A stretch of DNA of 26,576 nucleotides from an uncultured Faecalibacterium sp. (GCA_934525405.1 CAKSZF010000015.1:1-26576), one strand, 5' to 3'; numbered from the stretch's first letter, positions 8,264-17,220 are shown. Notes: a model not told the origin generated them from the letters alone. Numbers and translations are program-made.

Positions 8264-9205
8264 GTGGCCTTTATCAATATAAAGCAAGAAAAAGACGCAG
8301 TGCAAAACAGCAGCCCTACACAAAGCGGCCGCTGCTTCCAGAGGGTGGCATCCCTCTTGAAGCAGGCGCTGCTGACCTTGCTGGTTCTTGTTGCCCTGCT
8401 CGCCCTGATCGGTGGGATCTTGTGGCAGAATATCTGCTATAACCGCACCCACTACACCGCAGAGTTTTACCAGATCCATTCCCGCAAGCTTACCCAGAGC
8501 TGCCGGGTCGTTTTTCTTACCGATGTGCACCTGCGGGAATACGGAGAGGATAACTGCGAGCTGGTGCAGGATATCCGCAGCCTTGCCCCGGATCTGATTT
8601 TGCTGGGCGGCGACCTTGTGACCTACGGCGAAGGTTCCAGCTATGATAATATGCTTTCCCTGTGCAGTCAGCTGAACCAGATCGCCCCGGTATGCGGGGT
8701 TCTGGGCAACCATGAGGACGAGCTGTATTTTCTGGACGGCGATCAGGCACTGGTTGAAAAGTTCACCGCCGCCGGGGTGACCATCCTGCGCAATGAGGAA
8801 GCACGCTATACCGTCCACGACAACGTTATCAGCATTCTGGGCGTGGAGGGCAGCCCGAAGGACTTTTACAACTACGGTGCCAGCGCCTTTATGGACAGCG
8901 TAGAGACGCAGACGGACTACGACCTGCGCATCTGTCTGGCGCATGTGCCCACCTACTTTACCGAGCATCTGGAAAATTATTCCTTTGAGCTGGGTCTTGC
9001 CGGGCACACCCACGGCGGCATCGTCCGTCTGCCGAAGATCGGCCCGCTTTACAGTGCCGAGGAGGGCTTTTTCCCCGATTATGCCGGGGGCAGCTATGGG
9101 CTTGCCAACAACGCCACCCTCATTGTAAGCCGGGGACTGGGCGATTCCAGCTGGGTGCCCCGCATCAACAATGTGCCGGAGCTTTCGGTCATTGACATCG
9201 ACTAA
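8264..9205 (+). CDS. Membrane-anchored metallophosphoesterase (YkuE/YaeI-like)
   Basis: Encodes 313 residues. A hydrophobic segment at about residues 33-53 anchors a calcineurin-like phosphoesterase domain. The metal ligands appear in order: DVH (87-89), GGD (115-117), GNHED (148-152), His227 in LAHVP and GHTHGG (247-252). Relatives hydrolyse phosphate esters of lipids or nucleotides at the membrane; the substrate here is unknown. The start is uncertain: GTG at 8264 gives the longest frame but its AAAGG lies only two bases away, so GTG at 8300 is an alternative that keeps the anchor. It heads the polysaccharide operon, 46 bp before the first Wzz-like gene, which may link it to lipid-carrier phosphate turnover. 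Confidence 0.88.
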   Translation: MAFINIKQEKDAVQNSSPTQSGRCFQRVASLLKQALLTLLVLVALLALIGGILWQNICYNRTHYTAEFYQIHSRKLTQSCRVVFLTDVHLREYGEDNCELVQDIRSLAPDLILLGGDLVTYGEGSSYDNMLSLCSQLNQIAPVCGVLGNHEDELYFLDGDQALVEKFTAAGVTILRNEEARYTVHDNVISILGVEGSPKDFYNYGASAFMDSVETQTDYDLRICLAHVPTYFTEHLENYSFELGLAGHTHGGIVRLPKIGPLYSAEEGFFPDYAGGSYGLANNATLIVSRGLGDSSWVPRINNVPELSVIDID

Positions 9206-9233
9206 GCGGCCTGCGCAGAGCGTGCAGGCCGCT
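9205..9233 (+). other. Intergenic hairpin without T-run
   Basis: AGCGGCCTGC and GCAGGCCGCT form a perfect 10-bp stem right at the stop codon of the phosphoesterase gene. No T-run follows, so it is unlikely to terminate. It may stabilise the upstream mRNA end or reduce downstream expression. Confidence 0.6.
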
Positions 9234-9251
9234 GCAAAAGGATAGAATGCC

Positions 9252-10550
9252 ATGGATGACATCAAAGATAAGATCAAACAGGCGCTGCGCCATATCTGGA
9301 CAAATAAATACCGCCTGTTTCTCTGCCTGCTGACCTTGTGCTGTCTGTTCGGGCTGATCCACTATTTTAAAAGTGCGGACAGCGCCAGCGCCAGCATCTC
9401 CTTCAATTACTCCGAGGCCGCGCTGGGCATGAACCCCAACAAGACCCGCTTCAACGCCTACGAGATCGTTTCGGACGAGGTGATGGAGCGCGCCATCCGG
9501 CGGGTGGGCTTGCAGGACAGCCTTACCCCGTCCAAGCTGTCCGAGTGCCTTTATCTGAGCCCGGACGGCACCGGCAGCGCCAACGGCAGCGAGTATATCA
9601 GTACCAACTACTATCTTTCCATCAACACCCGCAAGCTGGAGCTTGGCAGCCGCAAGCCCTTGGATCTTTTGCAGAGCGTGTGCGAATCCTACCGGGAGAT
9701 CTTTTTGAGTAACTACTGCGATAATCAGAGCATCCTCATGGAAAAGCTGGAAGTGACCACCGCATGCGAGCCTTACCTGCGGCTGAACGAGCTGGAGGTG
9801 CGCGCTGAGGGGCTGAACCGCTACCTGAACGCCCGTCTGCAGGAGAACAAAAGCTTTACGGACGAGGCAAACCCCGACTCTGCCACCAACAACTTTACCA
9901 CGCTTGGTAAAAAGATCAACAATCTGGTGGATTACGATCTGCCCAATGCCATGGCCTTTGTCATTGAGGGCGGCGTTGCCCGCGACCCGTCCATGCTGAC
10001 CAGCATTCTGGAATACAAGAACAAGATCGACGATCTGGCCATGCGCACCCAGCAGGCTTATTACGACGCCGATAAAAGGGGCATTTCCATCTACGAAAAG
10101 TCCATGACCTCCATCATGATGATCCCCACCGTGGATGAGGCCAGCGAATACTATATGTCCCGCACCAAGACCGCCATGGACGCGCTGGCGCGCTCGGCGG
10201 ATGCTTCTCTGTCCGATGCCACCGACTACCAGTCCGAGATCGTGAGCACGAATTACGTGATCCAGAAGATCCGGGAGCTGGACGCCGGGCAGCCGCGTCT
10301 GACCGAGGCACAGGGCATGGTAAACAAGCTGGAAGCCGCCATCAACGAGATCTCGGAGCAGCTGTTCGTGCTGGATAAAGCCTACATCAAGTATAAATCC
10401 CAGAACTATATCACCTTTACCTACGGTTCAGCCTCCTTTATCCAGCGGCTGAGCCTGAAAAAGACCCTGATGGAGTCTGTTGCCGTCATGCTGGGCGGCG
10501 CATGGCTGCTCCACGCATGGAAGCGCAGAAAGGCAAGGCACCACAAATGA
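9252..10550 (+). CDS. Wzz-like polysaccharide chain-length protein (first of two)
   Basis: Encodes 432 residues. The architecture is that of a polysaccharide co-polymerase: a short basic N-terminus, TM1 at about residues 20-38, a long extracytoplasmic part rich in helices (about 45-400), and TM2 at about 405-422 followed by a short basic tail (WKRRKARHHK). Such proteins set the length of polymer made by Wzy. The sequence after TM1 (SASISFNYSEAALGMNPNKT) fits the beta-strand start of the Wzz domain. The tail has no kinase or ATP-binding domain. AAAGGA precedes the ATG. The stop overlaps the start of the next gene (ATGA), so the two Wzz-like proteins are translationally coupled and may form a hetero-oligomer. 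Confidence 0.75.
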   Translation: MDDIKDKIKQALRHIWTNKYRLFLCLLTLCCLFGLIHYFKSADSASASISFNYSEAALGMNPNKTRFNAYEIVSDEVMERAIRRVGLQDSLTPSKLSECLYLSPDGTGSANGSEYISTNYYLSINTRKLELGSRKPLDLLQSVCESYREIFLSNYCDNQSILMEKLEVTTACEPYLRLNELEVRAEGLNRYLNARLQENKSFTDEANPDSATNNFTTLGKKINNLVDYDLPNAMAFVIEGGVARDPSMLTSILEYKNKIDDLAMRTQQAYYDADKRGISIYEKSMTSIMMIPTVDEASEYYMSRTKTAMDALARSADASLSDATDYQSEIVSTNYVIQKIRELDAGQPRLTEAQGMVNKLEAAINEISEQLFVLDKAYIKYKSQNYITFTYGSASFIQRLSLKKTLMESVAVMLGGAWLLHAWKRRKARHHK

Positions 10551-12385
10551 AAAAGTTTGAGATCCTGCGCTATCTGAAGCGTTTCAGCCTGCTGATCTTT
10601 CTGGTGTCGCTGGCAGGTGCTGCCGCCATCTATCTGTATGCAGACGGGCGGCAGCGGTACACTGCCTCGGTCATCATCCGCTATACCAACGACGGCATCT
10701 CGGACGGCTACACCCCGGACGGCAGCGATCTGGATGTCAACGAGATCTATTCCTCCACGGTCATTTCGCAAGCCATGGATGCGCTGGGCGCTTCCGGGCG
10801 GCTGAGCACCATCCGTTCCAATATTTCGGTGACCCCGGTGATTTCAGAGGATCAGCAGACCATCAATGAGGCACTGCTGGATAAGGGCGAAGAGGTGACC
10901 TATTTCCCCGATACCTACAAGGTGAGCCTCGTGGTAGACGGAGCGCTGGGCGCGGGCTATGCCCGCAATATGCTGGATGCTATCATCCAGAGCTACTGCA
11001 CCTATTATACGGAAAAATATGTGGAGCAGAAGCTCTCGCTCAACCCCTCGTCCGGCCTGCTGGACAACGGCTACGACTATTACGAGTGCATCCGCATTCT
11101 GGAAAACGACACCACCGAGATGCAGGACTACCTGCTGAGCAAGCGGGAGCACTACCCGGATTTCCGCTCTTCCCGCACCGGCTACACCTATGCAGACCTG
11201 TGCGATATCTATTCCGATTTCAAAAAATATACCATCCCAGAGCTGTACGCCTATGTGCTCAACGGTCCGCAGGTGCGGGACGGCACGGTGCTGCAGGAGT
11301 ATCTGGCCAACTGCATCGAGACTGCAAAGCAGAACGAACAGATCACCACCGAGCAGCGGGACAGCCTGTGGAGCCTGACCGACCAGTATGTGTACAAGAA
11401 CGCCGACCTGCTGAAAAACTACTTTACCGACCGGGGCGAGGTGGTGTCCTCGGACTACATCTTGGGCAACATCGAGCTGGAGGGTGCGGGTGAAAAAGCA
11501 CAGACCACCTACGACGGTCTGGTGTTGAAGCTGGTGTCTCTGGAACAGCAGGTGGCTGCCAGCCAGATCGACCGGCAGTTTCAGGAGGAGATCCTGCAAA
11601 GCTTCCGCAACGTGGATTTTGGCGGCACAGACGAGCAGCACGCCAAGATGGAAAGCCTGATCAATGACTACGAGGCACAGCTGAAGAGCTACTACGAGAT
11701 CATCAATACCAGCAGCAAGGAGCTGAACCTGTACATCAGCGCGGATTATCTGAAGATGATCAGCTCGGTGCAGGTGGCTGCCGCCATCAACATCAAGCTG
11801 TACCTGATGCTGGCACTGGTGCTGTTCTTTGTCATCGGCTGCTGCGGTGCCGTTGTGCTGGGACGTATCTCGGATGTGGTGGATTATCTGCTGTATGTGG
11901 ACAAAAAGACCGGCCTGCCCAACCGCGAAAAGCTCAATGTATATATCACCAGCATGGCCGGCCGCATTCTGCCGGAGGACTTTACCTGCTTTGCCTTGCA
12001 GCTGGACAATCTGACCGATATGAGCCGCCGTTTCGGCTACACCGTAGGCGATGGCATCCTGAAGGATTTTTCCGGTCTTTTGCAGCTGATGGGCGACACC
12101 GATGGCACAGTGGGCTACAACGGCGCGGGCAAGTTCCTCGCCTTCTTTGATGAATGCAGCAGCCGGAAGGCAGAGGTCATGCTCCACATCCTGCAAAGTC
12201 AGGTGGACGAGTACAACAAGCTGAACCCGGAGTACCCCATCCTGTTCACCGCTGCATGGGCCACCTCCTCGGAGGAGAAGCTCTACCATGTGCGCGACCT
12301 TGTGCGCTGCGCGCAGAAAAAAATGTCCTTGATCGCAGAAGAGGGCGGCTCGGCCCCTGCAGGAATGGAGCGTGGTAAAGCATGA
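10547..12385 (+). CDS. Wzz-like protein fused to a degenerate GGDEF domain
   Basis: Encodes 612 residues. TM1 is at about 14-31, an extracytoplasmic Wzz-like helical region spans about 35-410, TM2 is at about 413-438, and a cytoplasmic GGDEF-fold domain covers about 450-600. The domain keeps the DKKTGLPNREKL opening and the FGYTVGDGIL helix of diguanylate cyclases. The active-site loop, however, reads GAGKF (residues 526-530) in place of GGDEF, and the first metal Asp is replaced (LQLDNL). It is therefore probably not a cyclase, but it could bind a nucleotide or a partner. The start at 10547 is chosen for the ATGA overlap and because TM1 follows directly. It overlaps the GT2 gene by ATGA. Gram-positive Wzz-like proteins more often pair with a BY-kinase, which is absent here. 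Confidence 0.8.
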   Translation: MKKFEILRYLKRFSLLIFLVSLAGAAAIYLYADGRQRYTASVIIRYTNDGISDGYTPDGSDLDVNEIYSSTVISQAMDALGASGRLSTIRSNISVTPVISEDQQTINEALLDKGEEVTYFPDTYKVSLVVDGALGAGYARNMLDAIIQSYCTYYTEKYVEQKLSLNPSSGLLDNGYDYYECIRILENDTTEMQDYLLSKREHYPDFRSSRTGYTYADLCDIYSDFKKYTIPELYAYVLNGPQVRDGTVLQEYLANCIETAKQNEQITTEQRDSLWSLTDQYVYKNADLLKNYFTDRGEVVSSDYILGNIELEGAGEKAQTTYDGLVLKLVSLEQQVAASQIDRQFQEEILQSFRNVDFGGTDEQHAKMESLINDYEAQLKSYYEIINTSSKELNLYISADYLKMISSVQVAAAINIKLYLMLALVLFFVIGCCGAVVLGRISDVVDYLLYVDKKTGLPNREKLNVYITSMAGRILPEDFTCFALQLDNLTDMSRRFGYTVGDGILKDFSGLLQLMGDTDGTVGYNGAGKFLAFFDECSSRKAEVMLHILQSQVDEYNKLNPEYPILFTAAWATSSEEKLYHVRDLVRCAQKKMSLIAEEGGSAPAGMERGKA

Positions 12386-13581
12386 TTCAGAATCGACGCG
12401 CTTATCAGCTGATCCACTGCCGCACCCACAGCCGTCTGCTGGCGGGCGCTGCTGCCGTGTGCGGTGCCGCCTGCGGCCACGCAGATCTTGCGTTGTATCA
12501 TTTGCGGCACCGGGGCGGTGCACCGATGCCGGACAGCACACAGGCCGACCGCGCTGCGCTGGCAGCGCTGTGCCCGAAACCCGCAGCGGAGGAGACCTAC
12601 CCGCCGCTGCCGCCGCAGAATCCGGCGGTGACACTCTCGGTCATCGTGCCGGTATATAACGGCGAAGCCACCATCGGCCCTTGTCTGGACAGTATTTTGC
12701 AGCAGGAGACCGGCTGCACCGTGCAGCTGATCGTGGTGGACAGCGATTCCACCGACGGCACAGCCGCCGTGCTGGAACGCTACCGGGCACTGCCCGGGGT
12801 GGTGCTGTGCAATTGCAGCGCACCCCGCAGCGCCGCCGCCGCCCGCAACGAGGGACTGCGCCATGCCGTGGGGCGCTGGCTGATGTTCGTGGACAGCGAT
12901 GATCTGTTATTGCTCGGCGCTGTCCGCACCCTGCTGGAGGCCGCACAGCGCCTTGACGCCGATGTGGTGCAGGGCGGCTGGCAATACCTGTATACGGACG
13001 ACACCCGCGGCCCGGTGCAGCGCTACCCGGCGGCAGTCTATACCGGAGCCACCGCGCTGGAGCGGTTCGAGCTGCCCGGGATGCCATGGGGCAAGGTGTA
13101 CCGGCGGGAGCTGTTTACGCAGATACGCTTTCCTGCCTACTATACCTGCTTTGAGGATGCCATCATCCATTTTCTGGTGTTCCGGCAGGCCAAAACTGTG
13201 GCCTCTGTGCCGGAGATGGTCTATCTGTGGCGTAAAAACCCCAAGGGGCTTACCGCGAACAGTCAGCACCGCCCTGCCGCCGTGCAAAGCTATTGGATCA
13301 TAGAGCAGCTGCTGGCACAGGATGCTGCGCTGGGCTTGCCCCACGATGCGCTGTACCGTTGCAGTCTGACGTTGCAGCTTTCGGCTTTCTGCTATGCCAC
13401 CGTATCCGGTCTGCCACTGGAAACGCAGCAGGCGGTTTTCCGGCTATGCTGCGCTTTGTACGCCAAGGCGCTGCCGCAGGAAGGTACACTGCCCCGCCGT
13501 GCCCGCTGGGGTGCCCGCGCGCTGCGGCAGCAGGACTTTGGGCTGTGGTGCCGCTACGGCAGAAGATTTCAATTGTTATAA
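12382..13581 (+). CDS. GT2 family glycosyltransferase with N-terminal extension
   Basis: Encodes 399 residues. A GT-A fold starts at about residue 85 with LSVIVPVYNGEATIG; the DSDD nucleotide-sugar/metal motif is at 171-174 and the FEDAIIHF region holds the likely catalytic acid. Such enzymes transfer a sugar from a nucleotide donor to a growing lipid-linked oligosaccharide on the cytoplasmic face. The first 80 residues are unusual, rich in Ala, Cys, His and Pro and unlike the GT2 domain. The ATG overlaps the previous stop (ATGA), which supports this start, although its ribosome site is weak; an internal start at the MPDST residue is possible. Donor and acceptor cannot be named. Confidence 0.85.
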   Translation: MIQNRRAYQLIHCRTHSRLLAGAAAVCGAACGHADLALYHLRHRGGAPMPDSTQADRAALAALCPKPAAEETYPPLPPQNPAVTLSVIVPVYNGEATIGPCLDSILQQETGCTVQLIVVDSDSTDGTAAVLERYRALPGVVLCNCSAPRSAAAARNEGLRHAVGRWLMFVDSDDLLLLGAVRTLLEAAQRLDADVVQGGWQYLYTDDTRGPVQRYPAAVYTGATALERFELPGMPWGKVYRRELFTQIRFPAYYTCFEDAIIHFLVFRQAKTVASVPEMVYLWRKNPKGLTANSQHRPAAVQSYWIIEQLLAQDAALGLPHDALYRCSLTLQLSAFCYATVSGLPLETQQAVFRLCCALYAKALPQEGTLPRRARWGARALRQQDFGLWCRYGRRFQLL

Positions 13582-13596
13582 TGTGAGGAGTACCCC

Positions 13597-14709
13597 ATGA
13601 TACGAGTGCTGCATTCGGTCAGCAATATGGACCGCGGCGGAATCGAGACCATGCTGATGAACTACTACCGGCATATCGACCGCGACAAGGTCCAGTTTGA
13701 TTTTATCGTCAACAAGAAAAAGCCCGGCGATTACGATGACGAGATCCGCCGTCTGGGCGGGCATATCTACCAAAGCCCGGGATTGAACCCGCTGCATTAC
13801 CCGGCGTATCTGCGCTTTGTGCAGCAGACCGTGGCCGCAGATCCCCGCATCCGCATCCTGCACGCCCACAACGAGGCCATGGGGCTGTACGCCCTGAAGG
13901 GCGCGGAGAAGGCCGGGCTACCCGTGCGCATTGCCCACGCCCATAATATCTGGATCGTCCGGGACTACAAGTGGCCGCTGAAGATGTTCTGCAAGCGCCT
14001 GCTGCCCGGCGCGGCCACCCACCTGTGGTCCTGCGGCCGGGACGCGGGCATCTACTACTTTGGCAAAGCGGACTGGGAGCGCCGGGGACAGATCATTCCC
14101 AACGCCATCGAGCCGGAGACCTTCCGCTTCTCCCCCGCCGTCCGCGCTGAAATGCGTGCCCGCTATGGGCTGGAGGACCGGGTGGTGCTGGGCCACGTGG
14201 GGCGCTTTGACGTCCGCAAGAACCACGAGCGTCTATTGGAGATCTTTGCTGCCTTTTTGCCGCTGGAACCCCGGGCGATGCTGGTGCTCATCGGCACCGG
14301 CAGGCTGGAACAGGCTGTCCGCGCACAGGCGCAGGAGCTGGGCATCACAGATCATATCCTGTTTGCCGGGCTGCAAAGCAATGTGGCAGACTGGTACCAG
14401 CTGATGGATCTGTTCGTCATGCCCTCCCGCTTCGAGGGTCTGCCGGTGGTGGGCATCGAGGCGCAGGCCGCCGGGCTGGGGTGCGTATTTTCGGACGCAG
14501 TGCCGGAGGAGGTGCTGCTTTCGCCCCATGCCATCCAGATCCCGCTTTCTGCCAGCAATGCAGACTGGGCGGCAGGCTTGCAGCGGATGCTCCAACAGCC
14601 CTGTGACCGCTCTGCCGGTGCAGAACTGATCCGGCAGGCAGGCTACGATATCAACATCGCCGCCGCCCGCTTACAGCAGCAGTACTTGCAGCTGAGCGGA
14701 GAGGCGTAA
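13597..14709 (+). CDS. GT4 family glycosyltransferase (EpsF-like)
   Basis: Encodes 370 residues. It is a GT-B enzyme: the N-terminal domain opens MIRVLHSVSNMDRGGIETML (glycine-rich acceptor side), and the C-terminal domain contains GHVGRFDVRKNHERLLEIF and the E-x7-E motif with Glu280 and Glu288 (FEGLPVVGIEA). Retaining enzymes of this family add a sugar from UDP- or GDP-donors to the exopolysaccharide repeat unit. GAGGAG precedes the ATG by six bases. It follows the GT2 gene by 15 bp. The sequence resembles EpsF-type proteins of Firmicute exopolysaccharide clusters; the sugar is unknown. Confidence 0.92.
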   Translation: MIRVLHSVSNMDRGGIETMLMNYYRHIDRDKVQFDFIVNKKKPGDYDDEIRRLGGHIYQSPGLNPLHYPAYLRFVQQTVAADPRIRILHAHNEAMGLYALKGAEKAGLPVRIAHAHNIWIVRDYKWPLKMFCKRLLPGAATHLWSCGRDAGIYYFGKADWERRGQIIPNAIEPETFRFSPAVRAEMRARYGLEDRVVLGHVGRFDVRKNHERLLEIFAAFLPLEPRAMLVLIGTGRLEQAVRAQAQELGITDHILFAGLQSNVADWYQLMDLFVMPSRFEGLPVVGIEAQAAGLGCVFSDAVPEEVLLSPHAIQIPLSASNADWAAGLQRMLQQPCDRSAGAELIRQAGYDINIAAARLQQQYLQLSGEA

Positions 14710-14752
14710 GTCACCTGCGGGAACACCCGCTACAAAAGGAGAACCCTTTTTC

Positions 14753-16132
14753 ATGCGCACATTGGATCAGATCCTGACCAAAAAGGATTATAGCCGGAAA
14801 ACACCGGCCTCTTTATTTTATAAGGACAGCCCGCTGTGGCAAAGGCTGCTGACCATCGGCTGCGTGGTCTTTTTGTCCGGTGCCGGGCTGGGGGAGTGGA
14901 AACCTATCAACAGTGCAGTGGGCGGTCTGCCCAAGGCCGTTGCGCTGGGGGTGATCGGGCTGGCGGTGCTGTACGCTCTGTTTTACCCGGACGAAAAGCG
15001 CTTCCGGGAGATCTGGAAGCCTACCCTGCTGTATATGTCCCTGATGGTGGCGTTGTTTTTCTGGTCGATAGTCATCTGGATCGAAAGCTTTGCTGCGGTG
15101 TCCTCCATGATCCGCAGCTGTTCTAAGCTTTTGTTCCAGAGCATTGCCATCCTCACTGCCGTGGCGCTGGTCTATCTGTTCCGGGAAAAAGCAATCGAAC
15201 TGTTCACCATCAGCATCTGTATTACCAACACTGCCATCATGCTGATGAGCATTCCCGGATATGGCGTTGCAGCCAGCCTCCAGTCTCTCATCACCTGTCT
15301 GGTCACCTTCGGCGATGCAGACGGCTACGCGCTGCAGCTGGAAATACATGATCTGACCTTTGTGTTCGGACAGATGGTTTTGTATTATGCCGTCTTTGCG
15401 CCCCATGACACCCGGCAGGAAAAACGCAAACGTCGGCGGTATCTGCTTGCCTGCTGCTGGTTTTTTCTGATCGGCATGAAGCGCAGCGCCATTCCGGCAG
15501 TGCTCTTGTTTGTTCTGATTGCTTTGTTTTTCCGTAAGCGCAAGGTACCCAGCTGGGTTTACCCGACAGTGGGCGGGTGCTGCATCCTGTTTTTTCTGGC
15601 ATTTCTTTACTGTGTGCGTAATGGCATCATTTCAAGGCTTTTGAACAGTGTTGGCGTAGATATGATGGGTCGGGATTACCTGTGGAGCATGGCAAACCCC
15701 TACTATGAATTTTCCATCACCTATCTCGGCCACGGCTTTGAATATGTGGATACCATCATTGGCCAGTGGTATAATGCCGGTCTTATCAACGAGCCCTTTC
15801 CTTTTCACAACGACATCCTGAAGGTCTTTGTGGAAATGGGCTTTCCCGGCTTTCTGATCTGGTCCGGCATTCAATATATTCTGACCCCGCTGTTCTGGCA
15901 GCGCTATGCAGACCAGCAGACAACACTGCTGTATCTGTGCGAACTGGGCTATATGACGGTGACCTATCTGACCGATAATACTGCCTTTTATTTCTGGAGC
16001 ACGATGGCGTTGCGTCTGGTGACGCTTGCCTATGCAATGGAGCGCAAAAAGCCCCCGAAGCCCAAGGTGTGGATGCCGGACAGTCGGCAGGAGATGCGGG
16101 ATCGCATCCATATTCTGATGCAGGAGGGCTGA
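14753..16132 (+). CDS. Wzy-type polysaccharide polymerase / O-antigen ligase-like protein
   Basis: Encodes 459 residues with about ten to twelve hydrophobic segments, starting near residue 31. Wzy-type polymerases link lipid-carried repeat units on the outer face of the membrane. The best family mark is FPFHNDILKVFVEMGFPGF (residues about 349-367), the conserved His-Asn plus E-x-G of the O-antigen ligase/polymerase family, with GRDYLW (306-311) and LGHGFEYV (325-332) before it in the large loop. The ATG has AAAGGAG about eleven bases upstream. By eye the gene is more T-rich than its neighbours, as is usual for wzy genes. It overlaps nothing and lies 5 bp before the acyltransferase gene. Confidence 0.85.
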   Translation: MRTLDQILTKKDYSRKTPASLFYKDSPLWQRLLTIGCVVFLSGAGLGEWKPINSAVGGLPKAVALGVIGLAVLYALFYPDEKRFREIWKPTLLYMSLMVALFFWSIVIWIESFAAVSSMIRSCSKLLFQSIAILTAVALVYLFREKAIELFTISICITNTAIMLMSIPGYGVAASLQSLITCLVTFGDADGYALQLEIHDLTFVFGQMVLYYAVFAPHDTRQEKRKRRRYLLACCWFFLIGMKRSAIPAVLLFVLIALFFRKRKVPSWVYPTVGGCCILFFLAFLYCVRNGIISRLLNSVGVDMMGRDYLWSMANPYYEFSITYLGHGFEYVDTIIGQWYNAGLINEPFPFHNDILKVFVEMGFPGFLIWSGIQYILTPLFWQRYADQQTTLLYLCELGYMTVTYLTDNTAFYFWSTMALRLVTLAYAMERKKPPKPKVWMPDSRQEMRDRIHILMQEG

Positions 16133-16137
16133 CAGAG

Positions 16138-17199
16138 ATGACACAAACCACCAAACGTCTGGATCACATCGACATCGCCAAGGCCATTGGCCTGCTGCTG
16201 GTGATCTACGGCCATACCTTTCGGATGTCCATGCGCGCCGCACATCCATGGTGTGCGTTCTCGTATACCTTTGTTTACCGGTTCCACGTCCCGCTGCTGT
16301 TTCTGCTCTCCGGTATGGGCTGCACCCTGACCGCGCAGAAGAACCGCAGCCTTTCCGCCCGGCAATACGTGTGCAAAAAGGCACGCAGTCTGCTGTTGCC
16401 GTGGGGGATATATTCCGGTTTTTTATACGCTTTATTTTGCATGGCAAATCTGGTGCCGCCGGTGCGGGCGCTGCTGTCCGGCAGCGCATACCAGCTAAAA
16501 CAGCCTGCGGAATATCTCTGGCTGGTGCTGCGCAACGAGAACCCCTACGGTTTTCATCTGTGGTATCTGCCAACCCTGTTCTGGTTTGTCCTCACGGCAT
16601 GGCTGCTGGACAAAGCTCTGTCCCCGGCAGCAGCCCGGGCGGCAAAGCTGGTGCTGGTGGTAGCGCTGCCCGCGTGCTATCAGCTGCTTTTCACCGAATG
16701 GTTCTGGGCAGTGAAAAGTTATTTCCAGCAGGGCGCGTTTTTCTTTCTGGGCTGCGTGCTCCCGCGTGAAACGGCCGAACAGCACGCAAAGCCGCTGGCG
16801 CTTTTTGGTGCCTTGTGCGGCCTGTGGGTGGTGTGGGGACTGCTGTCGCCCACTGTGGTCTGGCCGGATGGTCTGCTTGCAGAAGCTGTGCGCACATGGG
16901 TGGACTATTTTGCGGTCAGCGGGTTCTGTGTGGGCATCTGGGCGGCGTGTGTGCTGCTGCAAAAGCCCCTGCGGCGGCTGGTTCCGCTGGGGCAGAACAC
17001 CATGCTGTTTTATCTGTATCATCAGCCCTTTTGCTGTGCAGTGCCGGGGCTTGTGCTGTATGATAAGCTGGGTGTTTCTGCGGGCGGGACTGTTCTCATC
17101 TGCGGTGCGGCCAGTCTGGTGCTGCCGTACCTGTTCTGTTGGCTTGCCGGCCGACTGCATCTGCGGCCGCTGCTGCAGCGGCTCGGCCTGCCGGGATAA
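16138..17199 (+). CDS. Acyltransferase-3 family membrane protein
   Basis: Encodes 353 residues with about ten membrane segments. The family (Acyl_transf_3, including O-acetyltransferases such as OatA and WecH) transfers acyl groups, usually acetyl, onto sugars. The signature RLDHIDIAKAIGLLLVIYGHT is present (shown in part: KAIGLLLVIYGHT), with His26 the likely catalytic residue; FRFHVPLLFLLSG-type topology follows (seen here as YRFHVPLLFLLSG). The start at 16138 is chosen because this signature begins at once and AGGAGG lies upstream; an earlier start would lie inside the Wzy gene. In this cluster it probably decorates the polysaccharide with acetyl groups. It might instead modify another cell-wall sugar. 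Confidence 0.88.
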   Translation: MTQTTKRLDHIDIAKAIGLLLVIYGHTFRMSMRAAHPWCAFSYTFVYRFHVPLLFLLSGMGCTLTAQKNRSLSARQYVCKKARSLLLPWGIYSGFLYALFCMANLVPPVRALLSGSAYQLKQPAEYLWLVLRNENPYGFHLWYLPTLFWFVLTAWLLDKALSPAAARAAKLVLVVALPACYQLLFTEWFWAVKSYFQQGAFFFLGCVLPRETAEQHAKPLALFGALCGLWVVWGLLSPTVVWPDGLLAEAVRTWVDYFAVSGFCVGIWAACVLLQKPLRRLVPLGQNTMLFYLYHQPFCCAVPGLVLYDKLGVSAGGTVLICGAASLVLPYLFCWLAGRLHLRPLLQRLGLPG

Positions 17200-17220
17200 T
17201 AATTTCAAGGAGTTGGGATC

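Noticed and set aside
9205..9233. Terminator after the metallophosphoesterase gene
   Set aside because: The stem is perfect but no T-run follows on either strand, so termination is unlikely.
10844..12634. Very long antisense frame across the Wzz-GGDEF and GT2 genes
   Set aside because: It runs antisense to two overlapping genes with clear domains; no ribosome site or recognisable domain was seen.
13577..13582. TATAAT just before the GT4 gene as an internal promoter
   Set aside because: It is made by the last codons and stop of the GT2 gene, and no -35 sits at proper spacing.
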